Below, piece after piece: positions 1 through 9,500 of a DNA stretch of 43,274 bases. This DNA is from AM-0621 sp964573505 (lineage in GTDB: Bacteria > Planctomycetota > Planctomycetia > Planctomycetales > Planctomycetaceae). Location of the stretch: NCBI GenBank assembly GCA_964573505.1, contig CAZNMS010000017.1:1-43274 (forward strand). Reading direction: 5' to 3'. A program made the position numbers and the translations under genes. Position 1 is the first letter of the stretch. Each line of letters starts with the position of its first letter. The notes under the pieces were generated by a model. That model did not search any database. It saw nothing but the letters and a program-made list of their open reading frames with translations, and had not been told where the DNA came from.

Positions 1-902
1 TTCCTCGCCGAAGTAGTATTTGGCGTAACGACTTAGTGTGATTTAGCCCTGCCAGGCACCGGATCGCCACACTGCCCTTGCCCCGAGCACACACAACACC
101 AATCAGATCAGTCCGCCCGTCTCTCAAACGACTGGACACTTGGGTTGAACAGCACTATGTCGCCCGAATGACGCGCCGAATTCGGCGCCAATGCTAACCA
201 AAAGCACCCATACAGCCGGGCGAGCTAGATACACCGTCCAAGCATCCTGCGTCGAGCAATTCGGACGCACCTCACACCTCATAGGACGCACCCTTGCCAC
301 GCTCAGCGAGTGAGTACCTTCTCACTCCAGACCGTGCGTCCCATACCGTTCAAACTTCGATCGCGCGAGCCTTTCTAAATTGCCAAGACACCCCCAGTGT
401 TCGCACTGGCTCTGGGACGCACCTACGGCTGGCAACACCATCGAAATTGCCGCCTCATCGCGAAGCCCGTGCCTCGGGCATTTCTGAGTTCGCGATCCTC
501 TCAATCACGGCGCGGAGTGGTTCACATTTCTGCGACACGCGACCGTCTAAGCCACCAGTTTCCGAGCCGAACAAATCATCCGCCCAGCAGTGGTGAATCG
601 CAAAGTGTCGGGCGGGAACAGCACTTGGATCGGAGCCTACACTCAAGCTGTCTTGAGTTGGGTGCTGGAGACCTGCACCCAAGTCATCCGCTCTCCAATC
701 CAATTCTTGGCTGACGCCCGCGCCGACCAAACACTCCACTGCTCTCCGTCAAGTGATCGCATGCCCCGTATTCTGCAAATTATTGAGTAAAAAACGCGAT
801 GACAAGAAGTGCATTTCCCACTTGTGACCTCGCCAAGATTGAAGCCGCACTGTCAAGGATGCGGTCACGGTCGTCTCGTTGCTTCAGCCTATGCTGATTC
901 GA
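1..902. other. left-edge region without a supported gene
   Basis: No open frame here has a recognisable domain or a convincing translation start. Short frames on both strands overlap one another, as expected of GC-rich non-coding DNA. The nonamer GGACGCACC occurs three times (263-271, 284-292, 415-423), which is suggestive of nothing specific. On the minus strand, bases 1-48 could encode a short coherent peptide (…RYAKYYFGEE) running out of the window, but it has a stop just upstream and no start, so it is not called. The region lies downstream of the last gene of the minus-strand array. I see no clear intrinsic terminator in it. Confidence 0.4.
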
Positions 903-3686
903 CTATTTTGGAATGAGAGAGCTTGAGAGGTGGAAGTTGACGGAGTCCGCGATGACGGCATCTGCGTTCGCGCGATAGTCGGCTGGAAGGATGCCGATTC
1001 GAAAGTCGTACGAAGTGCTTGTTTTGGGCTGCAAGAAGCCAACAACAACGTGAGTCGCTCCAGCTTGCCGCATGGCGTCGATTTGATATTGCAGTGTGTT
1101 TTTATCAAGAAAGGCGAGGGATGCGTCACGCTGAGGGCCATACGGACTTGTAATCTCTTTCGTTGCAATATTTATACTGCGAAGTGCCTCTGACATCTCG
1201 CGAGCAAAACGACGGGCAATATCCATTGCGTCACGAATCGCGTTGGCCTCTAAAAGTGCGTTCGTTATGGCCTTGCCTGCGGATGACTTGCGTTCTGGAT
1301 TAATCCCCAGTGGAGGAAGCACACCAATTACTGGTCGTCTCTGTACGATTGGCACGACGATGTCCCCCTCTTGAAGTTCGTAATCTTCTGGCCAAACGTC
1401 TTCAAAGCCAGACCGAATCACTTGCGCCTTGCAATGGCGATCATGCACTTCTGACACCTTCAGCAGAATTGGTAAGAATGCCTCAGATTCCTTGCCTGAA
1501 AACTCATCCAGAACGGATCGATAATCCTTATCAAAATAGCGTAGTAGTCGCGCCGTACTGCCAACGGAAAGGCCCGTCTCACGATCGACGGAGATGACCA
1601 CGCCCGTGTTGTCAATACTTCGAATTCGGCCCGCAGAGGGCATCGTTTTTCGTGCAATTCGACAAGCGAAATAGCGAAAGATGTCCGACCTCGGAAGGAT
1701 AAAGGTATCCGAGTTGGTGTCCTTGTCATCGGGGTCTAAGGGAAACTTGATGGACTCGAAATCAGTTTTATCGAGTTCGTAACGCCGCTTTTCAAATAGC
1801 GGCCTGTACTTCACAGGGAACGTGCCTTCAGGCGACTCCAAATAAACAAGACAAGAAGTTGAGGTGGCTGTTGATTCGTTCGTTCGCTTGACGCGAGCTG
1901 GCAGCTCCACGGGATGAAAGGATTTCACGGCAGACTTCTTCACCTTGAGCACAGCCAATTGACCGCTATCAAGAAAGTATTCGCGAGTGCGACTCGTCAA
2001 TGTAAACGAACGATCCCGCAACTTCTCAACAGATGGCAGATCGTCGTAAATGCTTTCGTATAACGGATCGGTATTCTCTGAGAAGATCAGACTGTTCGTT
2101 CGATTATCATGGAGACTCACGACGAGGCGACATCGAGTGCCTTTAACGGGAGGCTGCACCTTAATGTGCAACCGATGCGAAACAGGTAATCCGAATTGGC
2201 GCTTGGTATCCCACGGGACACCGGCAAGAGCGAGCGTTTCAACCAGATGTTCCTCTTGATCTCGCGACATCACCGTTAGGCCAGTCTTGATGAGCCTTGA
2301 AATAACGTCGTCGACAATCCGAATGCGAGCATCTTCAATTGCGGACAGGATCTTTCGGTGTTCGTCAAGGAGATCGTTCTCCTTTGTTATGATCGAGTTG
2401 TTGGCGAAAAGAATCGATCCTTGAACTGCAAGATCAATCAAAGGGTAGTTCGAACGAAATCCACCCGCCGTGTATTCGCGTTTTCTGTTCTTCCAAAAGT
2501 TCTCGTAGTTGGGAACTTCGGGAGAAACTTGCACGTTGATGTTGTGTGTCAGAAATGCTCCATCAGGACTCTGAACCGCTTGCGCAACTCGCAGGCACGC
2601 TTGGTCGATAATCGACAGCTCGTCGAGTAACGGCAGGATCCTGTTAATGGTCCCGCGTATGGCACTTCCCGGTACGATGAGCTTCCTGCTAATCTGCTGT
2701 TTACCGTGGCCAGCTTCGTGAAATGTCACCGACGATTCATCAGCGGCAACAAAGAGTCCAATGCGACGGCTTAGAGTGGATGCATCAAGAAATGAAATAC
2801 AAGTCATGTCATCGTTCGATGCCACATCGACAATTCGGGTATTGTTCCAGTAGCGAGAAAGCTCTTTTCGAAGCGTCCCAGTAACAACGTCGCCGACGTT
2901 GAATGAGGCGGCGATATCGCGAGTCAGCTTGGGATTCGCTGAAATGAATTGTGCATGACCGCCTTTGATTGCCGTTGCAATTGCGACGGGTGCAGACGCT
3001 TGACTCGCAGAACCGTCTCTCGCAATTTTCCGCATCACGAGCTCGCTTCCGGCGCCTTGTAATAGTCCTACGGCAATCGAGCCGGGGTTGATCATCACAA
3101 CATCCATCTTCTGCCAGGCTTTGAGATCATCTCGCATGGATGTCAGATTCTGAATGTCCTTCTTGAGTTGTTCCTTCTCTTGAATCAGCCCTCTCTTGGA
3201 TTCCTCAATAGCTTGTCGGTCGCTCTCCAATATTCGGCGTTCGTTCTTTATACGCCCCCGCTCCGACTCCATCTCATCTTCGAGTTCAACTTTCTGCAGC
3301 TTCAACTCCTTCAGTTCATCCTCAATCGACGTCAGTTTTCGTGAGGTGGCGAAAATGATGCCTGCCGCAATGGTGCTTATTATGCATATAAATATTGCCG
3401 ATCCGATCAGTCTTCCGAATCGCGTCCAAATAGAGGGCGCTGCCGCTGTTGGGGCCATCACCACGACATTCGGAATAAGTTGCGACGCATCTGCCTGTGT
3501 AGAAACAGGTGCATCTGCTACAGGAAAGAGCCCCTTTAATGAGGACGCCGGTGTCCACCGATCCGAATCTGCTTTGCAGATTTGGGTGTCGGGAGTGATT
3601 TCGCCTCGTGCGGCGCGCTCCTTTAGCTGAGACGCCGAATACGGTCCGATCGCCTCACCATCAAACGCAATATACCAATCAGACAT
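903..3686 (-). CDS. GYF-domain, single-TM, coiled-coil protein of unknown function
   Basis: The product is about 927 residues. Residues 1-55 resemble the bacterial GYF_2 domain (WYIAFDG at the N-terminus, GPYS, then a WTPASSLKGLF-type end), a small module thought to bind peptides. A Pro/Ala-rich linker leads to one membrane helix at about 91-114, followed at once by a strongly charged coiled coil (about 117-190). The remaining 700 residues are not recognised. The last 250 look like mixed alpha/beta surface-lipoprotein or FlgT/CsgG-like folds, which is a guess only. I chose the start at 3686 because the GYF domain begins there and GGAGA lies about 10 bases upstream. An in-frame start at 3887 would add 67 residues with no domain. 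The basic residues before the helix suggest a cytosolic GYF domain and an extracytoplasmic C-terminus. It is the last gene of the array and is separated by 525 bases from the NACHT gene. Confidence 0.8.
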   Translation of the reverse strand: MSDWYIAFDGEAIGPYSASQLKERAARGEITPDTQICKADSDRWTPASSLKGLFPVADAPVSTQADASQLIPNVVVMAPTAAAPSIWTRFGRLIGSAIFICIISTIAAGIIFATSRKLTSIEDELKELKLQKVELEDEMESERGRIKNERRILESDRQAIEESKRGLIQEKEQLKKDIQNLTSMRDDLKAWQKMDVVMINPGSIAVGLLQGAGSELVMRKIARDGSASQASAPVAIATAIKGGHAQFISANPKLTRDIAASFNVGDVVTGTLRKELSRYWNNTRIVDVASNDDMTCISFLDASTLSRRIGLFVAADESSVTFHEAGHGKQQISRKLIVPGSAIRGTINRILPLLDELSIIDQACLRVAQAVQSPDGAFLTHNINVQVSPEVPNYENFWKNRKREYTAGGFRSNYPLIDLAVQGSILFANNSIITKENDLLDEHRKILSAIEDARIRIVDDVISRLIKTGLTVMSRDQEEHLVETLALAGVPWDTKRQFGLPVSHRLHIKVQPPVKGTRCRLVVSLHDNRTNSLIFSENTDPLYESIYDDLPSVEKLRDRSFTLTSRTREYFLDSGQLAVLKVKKSAVKSFHPVELPARVKRTNESTATSTSCLVYLESPEGTFPVKYRPLFEKRRYELDKTDFESIKFPLDPDDKDTNSDTFILPRSDIFRYFACRIARKTMPSAGRIRSIDNTGVVISVDRETGLSVGSTARLLRYFDKDYRSVLDEFSGKESEAFLPILLKVSEVHDRHCKAQVIRSGFEDVWPEDYELQEGDIVVPIVQRRPVIGVLPPLGINPERKSSAGKAITNALLEANAIRDAMDIARRFAREMSEALRSINIATKEITSPYGPQRDASLAFLDKNTLQYQIDAMRQAGATHVVVGFLQPKTSTSYDFRIGILPADYRANADAVIADSVNFHLSSSLIPK

Positions 3687-4211
3687 GACTTTCATTTCTC
3701 CGATCTTATCCCAGTTGGCAAGAGTTGCGTCCAAGCTGTAATCAATGGGAACTGTCCAGCCCGAACCATTGGCGTCAAATTCTAGGAGTTCGATAACGGC
3801 TATGGAACGAGATTTTTGCTCAATTTGAGCAGAGCTCGAGAAACTTAGAAGCGGCGTCACGCGTTGGAGAAGTACTCGCATGTTCATAAATGGCTTGTTG
3901 AGTTCCGGACGTGCTGAGAACTTCCACCTCGCTGATTCAATACACTCATAAACGCACTGGAATGACCAACCGGCCCGAGTTCATCACGTCGCCGCGACTC
4001 TTACGTGAGTGACGGTCTCCAACGCTGAGATGTCCGAACTCGACAAACGCCTAATCCACTCCGGTTCCCTCACGAAATACGACATCACCTTGAAGCCACT
4101 CGGCAGCAGAATTCCTACCTGCCCGCTCAAGTAAAGGTGTCTGCAGCTGTGACCAGTTTTTGCTGAAAAGGCGACCGGCGTTAGGAAAAGCGGACGTCGC
4201 CTCATCCAGGC
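3687..4211. other. intergenic gap between the GYF and NACHT genes
   Basis: This gap of 525 bases contains one small minus-strand frame (3984-4205, 73 codons) that starts just after the NACHT stop codon. Its sequence shows no domain, signal or homology I recognise and it lacks a clear ribosome site, so it is not called. The length of the gap allows for a separate promoter for the GYF gene, but I cannot point to convincing -35/-10 boxes. Confidence 0.35.
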
Positions 4212-7200
4212 CTATTGGGGGGCGTTAAGAAGCTTCTCACCTTCGACCCAAATTGCCGCGTATATGAACATTGCCCACGACAACGCGGCGCCGAAAAACG
4301 GAATAGACAGAATTGCGACAATTCGATTTGTCATAATTTGTAATCGCGTAGGATTCCATCGTAATGATCCGCGAAACAATGCAACCGTAAACGGGGAAAA
4401 GAAGATGAGTGGAAGACATGCAGGAATGAACGCGGAAACAAATTGAGCTCGTATCAAAGCCGGGTTCGACTGCAGATCTACACTGTGACCGTCGCCACCG
4501 ATTCCTATGAGCAGAATAAGCCAACAGAAATATGCAAATCCACCTGAAATCAATCGAGGCCAAACAGATTCACAGTCGGGCAAGAAATACGCTCCGCAGA
4601 TCAACGCAACAAATATCCATGCATCAACAGTGAGTTCTGCCAATGGAGCAATCAATGGATTCAGGGGATGAACGGCAAAAAGTACGATTGCTGCTGAGAC
4701 TGCTACTACGACTGTTCGGTGCAATATCGCAGGCTTCATGTCACTGACTCTCGCTGAATGCGTCGCTACATTGCGTTGGAGATTCTCTAACGAACTGGCT
4801 ATGGGAGTTGCAGGAACGGTTTCCGGCTTTGGAAATGGCTTTGCGAGCATCGCTCTTGCCGCTGCAGGTACTGCAAGGATGTCTGCAACGGCTTCGGGTG
4901 AACGGTTCAGCCATGAAGGTTGCATCAGCGTCTTCACGACACGCTCCCAAGCTTCTGGAGGAAATGCTGGACCATCGATGGCTGCTCGCCAACCGCGATC
5001 TACAACGAGACGCGCCAACAACAACTCAGCAAGTCCAGACGGTCCAAGATATGCGTATAATGGTGGAGCCAGCGTTTGCGACAGACGCCGTTTGTTACCC
5101 CCGTAGCGCTGAACCAGTTCCGACCATTCTCGCGAATACCGATCGAGGTCGTCGTCAAGGCTGGCCCCATATTCGGAACGACCATTTGCCAAGTCTGCTC
5201 GTGGGCTCATCAGAAGTTGGAAAAAGTTCCATCCACAAAATGCCGGAAGCCACTTCGACCAGTCCCACGGCGGTTGTCGGTGTCGCATATGGAATTGAAG
5301 GCGCAGCGGCCCCGACCAGGCAAATCGACCCGTTTGGAACTGATTCTTAACGAGCTTCAGCCAATCGAAATAGGTAGTTACGGCACTGGCCATTCCCAAC
5401 ATCATCGCTGACGTTATGAGCAAAGTAATAGCATCGAGCGGCTTAGCGCACACCGGACTCAACAAGTTCCATGCAAAGTAAGCTCCCACAGCCCACGGAA
5501 TAGCCAAAAGGAATCTCTCGGCCGGGTGCGTCAATCGAAATCTTCGCCAGACCGCTATTGGCCGTCGCACAATCACCGCCCAAATGCCATCGAGACTGTC
5601 TGAGTCTGGCTGATCGGTCATCAATAGCAGTTCGGCTCGAATTGCCCTGGGGAATTCTCGCAGGACGTCGATCATTTCGATTTTCGTTCGGAGATTCTTC
5701 TCGTTTGCGATCCGCCTCCCAACCCAAGACCGTTTTGGCTTTGGAAGCCGCTCCAACAATTCGGGAATTCGGTTCAGTTGTCTCGCAAGAAACCGTGTCG
5801 ACTCCGGCAGTCGATCTGCATTTGCGACCGCTCGGATCAGCGACAAACCCGGTCTTGAGAGATCGGCGTATGCATTCAGCGCCGCGATCAGTTGGTTCAG
5901 GCGACTCTTTGGAATGTTTTTCATCGCGAGAATTAAGCGATTATCATGAAATGGGAGCGACTCGGAGTATAGGAAAAGGATCCTTGCTCCGACCAAAGGC
6001 GCAGCCCTGTTAGTGGCAAAATCAAGAATTTGCGATGATTGCGTAGGTGACATCAGTGGACGGCACGGATTCAAATTAATCCGCGCCGATTCCGCGAGGT
6101 AACACACCCAACTAGCCCATAGTATCTGTGATCGGGAACCTGCTTCTGCGAATCGGGAGCATAACCATCGAACACACAATCGACATGGATGAGTTGCCAA
6201 CTGCTGCACTATACTCGCCACGAAAGACAAGAGGCCACCAAGAAGCGCGAATCCACCCAAACGCTCAAGTAACGCTGTGCGACCGTCGGATATGACCTCA
6301 ACGCAAGCAATTCCGACTATTAGCAATGCACACGCGAATATGACAACGGCAATGGAATGTAGCGACATCGCCAGTGTCAGGATGCTCGTGCAAGCTGCCA
6401 ATGTAATGTAGTGCCACCATCTCAAAACAACGGGCAATTGTAACTCGGCTGGATCGTCCCCACTTCGAGCGGCGACGGGGTCAGCAGGCTCTCTCAATGA
6501 AGTGATAAGTCCCTTTTGGATCGACGACAATTCTGGTTGAATTCCAGAAAGATCACTGGCTTGACGCTGATGTGTTTCTGCCAAACGATATTGCCCGATC
6601 GACTTGAGTATTCCGGCCGCAGCGAGGTGACACAGTTGCTTCTGCGTCCCGTTGTGAGCACGAATCAAATTGTCGGCTGCAGCAAATTCTCCTGCGTATA
6701 AGAGATCCGAAATTCGACAGTCTGGTCGATTGCGCTCTTCAAGCTTTTCGTGTCTCCGGAGAAATGTCTTTGCAATTTCGCTCAAACATTTCCAATCGAC
6801 GGAATCAACTTTCCCCAACGAGCGACAGGCATTTTCCAGCGCGAGTTGAGTGCGCCCAACCCCCAAGTATCTGTCAAGCGAATTCAAGACAGTCGAGTTT
6901 GATAACTCACGGAGGATTGATGACTGTCCTGATTCAATCGCGTGATAGACTGCTCCAGCAAAGTCTCGTGTGATTAGCCGGTCTTCCTTACCTCCACCAC
7001 GCACTGCCCTAAGTCCACGATGGAGGAAAAAGCGGGCCAGGGTCACATGCATATTCCGCCGACTTTCAATTGTAGGAAAAGCCCACTCAGTGGCTGCGGA
7101 ACGGACTTCACCGTGGAATAGTGACAGTTGATTATTGACGGAGGATTCGACAATAAACGGCTGCAAATTGCGGCGCAGACGAGACCATACTGCGAATGGA

Positions 7201-9065
7201 ATGTGCCGTCGGATCGGAGCAAGGGGAAATCGACGACGGACCGCCAGATGAATGCCCTCTGAGAGATCAATTACATCGAGAATCTCCTCTTCAGTTAGAC
7301 CGTCCCGAGACAAGGCAAGTGCGCCAACAACTTCTTTCACCAGGTCGAGCCCATTCTCAGACTCTGACGCCCAGCGACTGCAAATGCATTGAAACAATTC
7401 TCGTGATGTCGACGGGAATTCCAATGGATCTGAGAATGATGCTTGCGTCTCCAGCACATGACTTATCAGTCGAGCAAACAATGCGGAGTTATTTCGCAAT
7501 AATGCGGACTGGACATATTGGCGTTGACGGCCTGTAACACAACGGCCGCGAATGGCGAGGGATCGGTCAACTGCGTCCAAGGCGGTATTAGGACCGAGGT
7601 CTTCAACTTCGATTCGGTCATCGACGGCAGACCGAGCAAAGAGTACTTGAGCGAGTGTGCTTTTATCTCCAGTTTGCAAGGCTGCGGACGCAATCAATCG
7701 AATGCAAGGATTCACACTTGTCGGCAACCACCACAGTTCGTGTGCACGATCCTGCGATTGCAATTGATCGAGCCCATCCAAGACTACTAACACCCGCTCG
7801 ATCGTTGGCGAGTTGAGTAGACGTGCAAACTCGGCAGCAGCAGTATTTGAATGATCGGCGTGTTCAGATTGTGCTCCCATCATACTTGCCAGTTTTCCAT
7901 TGACGACATTTAGGAATGACGTCAGATCCGAGACCATTCCATTGGTACCGACCGAGACCCAAATCACTTTGGTGTCGGTCTCACGGAGTCGCCGAACCAG
8001 CATTGCTAAGAGCGTCGACTTGCCTGTACCGCCTGCTCCGACGACAAAAGCCGGACGATCCGATGTTCGATCAGCAATTTGAAGTAGCTTCGCGATGATT
8101 TGCTCACGCGGAACTGAATCGGCTAACAGAACATCGACTTCGTCCTCAGCATTGCGCAGCGTTACTCCTGCTTCCGTCGAGCGATGCCATGCCGCCAATT
8201 CTTCTTGGATGACAAGACATAGATGCTTTTCCAACCGCCGTCCGAAATCTTCGAGAAGCGGCCTCTGCGCCCACGAATGACATTGACTTTCGACCGTGAA
8301 GGTTGATGACGCTGGAAGCAAATTGATCAATGACTCTCGGAGTCTCTTCTGGCGAGCGTACTTCACTGAATCTAGGGTTCCCGTTGAATCGTAATCCGCA
8401 AATTCACCCCACTCGTTATCGATCATCGTAGATGGCAAATCTACAAAGTGACGGCCAAATACAAAGACATGGTTCGCGGCGGTTTCGGCGATCAACGCAC
8501 CTTGCCAGATTTCTTGATGGGTTATTGAAGCCTCGAAAGGCAATCGTCGGTGGGTCTCATCAGGAAATGCGGTTGCTGCGGCATTCCGTAGAATTTCGGC
8601 CACGGGATCTGTTACATCGACGTTCTCATGACGAAAGAGTCGTCTCGGCGGAATCGCAAATTCATCAAGGGAGTAAGCGGCATTGAGGACTCTTTGCTCC
8701 GACTGGCTGATTACTTGTGAGATTCTTTTCCAGTCAGATTCATCAATTGTGCGAGGTGGTGGGCACCAACCATAACGATCCCCGGAGAGCACAAGAAAAT
8801 TAGGCCGGGGCGAGAGTTCCTGACATCGCTTAAGTTCAAGTTCGCACAATTCTGCGACGCGCATTTCGCGAGCAGCAATCTCAGATATTCCCCAACGCAA
8901 GTCGACCTGCTGGAAACGAGCCCCTCGTTGTTCACAAAACCATTGCACTCGTGGAAAAACTACCTCGTCGAGATAGTCGCGTTCGGCCCTGAAGTCAGCG
9001 AACGTCGAGCTGACAAAGACACGAAACTGAGGAGTGGATTCGTTTTTTTGCCATTTAGTTTGCAC
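4212..9065 (-). CDS. DUF4062-NACHT STAND NTPase with polytopic membrane half
   Basis: The product is about 1617 residues, starting with GTG. Residues 14-105 match DUF4062 as found in NPHP3/NWD1/TEP1-like proteins (FVSSTFADF, VDLRWGI, then FLVLSGDRYGW). A P-loop NTPase of NACHT type follows: Walker A GAGGTGKST at 343-351, Walker B VLVVLDGLDQL at 425-435, and a downstream sensor-like IRLIASA. A helical region covers about 600-860. The C-terminal half carries three clusters of hydrophobic segments (about 880-960, 1180-1240 and 1440-1610), perhaps ten helices in all. STAND proteins couple NTP-driven oligomerisation to an effector. Here the likely effector or anchor is the membrane part, in place of the WD40 or TPR repeats usual in eukaryotic relatives. 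DUF4062 has no proven activity. The gene is AT-richer (about 47% GC in a sampled line) than the cyclase gene beside it. Confidence 0.85.
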   Translation of the reverse strand: MQTKWQKNESTPQFRVFVSSTFADFRAERDYLDEVVFPRVQWFCEQRGARFQQVDLRWGISEIAAREMRVAELCELELKRCQELSPRPNFLVLSGDRYGWCPPPRTIDESDWKRISQVISQSEQRVLNAAYSLDEFAIPPRRLFRHENVDVTDPVAEILRNAAATAFPDETHRRLPFEASITHQEIWQGALIAETAANHVFVFGRHFVDLPSTMIDNEWGEFADYDSTGTLDSVKYARQKRLRESLINLLPASSTFTVESQCHSWAQRPLLEDFGRRLEKHLCLVIQEELAAWHRSTEAGVTLRNAEDEVDVLLADSVPREQIIAKLLQIADRTSDRPAFVVGAGGTGKSTLLAMLVRRLRETDTKVIWVSVGTNGMVSDLTSFLNVVNGKLASMMGAQSEHADHSNTAAAEFARLLNSPTIERVLVVLDGLDQLQSQDRAHELWWLPTSVNPCIRLIASAALQTGDKSTLAQVLFARSAVDDRIEVEDLGPNTALDAVDRSLAIRGRCVTGRQRQYVQSALLRNNSALFARLISHVLETQASFSDPLEFPSTSRELFQCICSRWASESENGLDLVKEVVGALALSRDGLTEEEILDVIDLSEGIHLAVRRRFPLAPIRRHIPFAVWSRLRRNLQPFIVESSVNNQLSLFHGEVRSAATEWAFPTIESRRNMHVTLARFFLHRGLRAVRGGGKEDRLITRDFAGAVYHAIESGQSSILRELSNSTVLNSLDRYLGVGRTQLALENACRSLGKVDSVDWKCLSEIAKTFLRRHEKLEERNRPDCRISDLLYAGEFAAADNLIRAHNGTQKQLCHLAAAGILKSIGQYRLAETHQRQASDLSGIQPELSSIQKGLITSLREPADPVAARSGDDPAELQLPVVLRWWHYITLAACTSILTLAMSLHSIAVVIFACALLIVGIACVEVISDGRTALLERLGGFALLGGLLSFVASIVQQLATHPCRLCVRWLCSRFAEAGSRSQILWASWVCYLAESARINLNPCRPLMSPTQSSQILDFATNRAAPLVGARILFLYSESLPFHDNRLILAMKNIPKSRLNQLIAALNAYADLSRPGLSLIRAVANADRLPESTRFLARQLNRIPELLERLPKPKRSWVGRRIANEKNLRTKIEMIDVLREFPRAIRAELLLMTDQPDSDSLDGIWAVIVRRPIAVWRRFRLTHPAERFLLAIPWAVGAYFAWNLLSPVCAKPLDAITLLITSAMMLGMASAVTTYFDWLKLVKNQFQTGRFAWSGPLRLQFHMRHRQPPWDWSKWLPAFCGWNFFQLLMSPRADLANGRSEYGASLDDDLDRYSREWSELVQRYGGNKRRLSQTLAPPLYAYLGPSGLAELLLARLVVDRGWRAAIDGPAFPPEAWERVVKTLMQPSWLNRSPEAVADILAVPAAARAMLAKPFPKPETVPATPIASSLENLQRNVATHSARVSDMKPAILHRTVVVAVSAAIVLFAVHPLNPLIAPLAELTVDAWIFVALICGAYFLPDCESVWPRLISGGFAYFCWLILLIGIGGDGHSVDLQSNPALIRAQFVSAFIPACLPLIFFSPFTVALFRGSLRWNPTRLQIMTNRIVAILSIPFFGAALSWAMFIYAAIWVEGEKLLNAPQ

Positions 9066-9500
9066 GCAAACTCATTGAGGGCGGTTACACAGAGTGTGGT
9101 TCATCGCTATCAACCGTCAAACCACGCCAGAACTGCTTGATGTTTTGTCGGAGTCGCAAGGCTTGATGGCTCAATTCGGGAACGTCCTTGCTGTGAAATC
9201 AAGCGGACTCCGCCAGGTGGGAATTCATCCTGGCACAATGCTCTTATCATTGATGGATTTCTTTAACGACCGGGACATCCCGAGACCGATCCGCCAACCT
9301 CAAATGTCGCTTCTATACGGTCGATTAAAAGGTAAGATTCGCATCTCATTACGCAGTTTTGATCACGACATATGTGTGGTTTTTATTCTGCAATTGATTA
9401 CTGTGTGAAATACAACACACGGAATGTGTTAATGGCCAGGTAATATCAGAGGCAATTTCACAAGCTTCCTATCCGTTAGCAAGATCACCAGAGAGTGCAG
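9066..9500. other. intergenic gap upstream of the NACHT gene
   Basis: These 435 bases hold no supported gene. A plus-strand frame at 9094-9408 has no recognisable domain and opposes every neighbour. The segment is AT-rich towards 9320-9480, so it could carry the promoter of the NACHT gene and the transcription end of the cyclase gene, but I see no perfect hairpin followed by a T-run. Confidence 0.35.

Noticed and set aside
1..48. edge fragment of a minus-strand gene
   Set aside because: Only 14 codons are visible after a stop, without a start, so nothing can be supported.
780..880. terminator for the whole array
   Set aside because: A weak hairpin and a distant T-run on the minus strand are not adjacent, so the usual terminator pattern is not met.
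3984..4205. small gene after the NACHT gene
   Set aside because: It has no ribosome site, domain or compositional support; its position alone is not enough.
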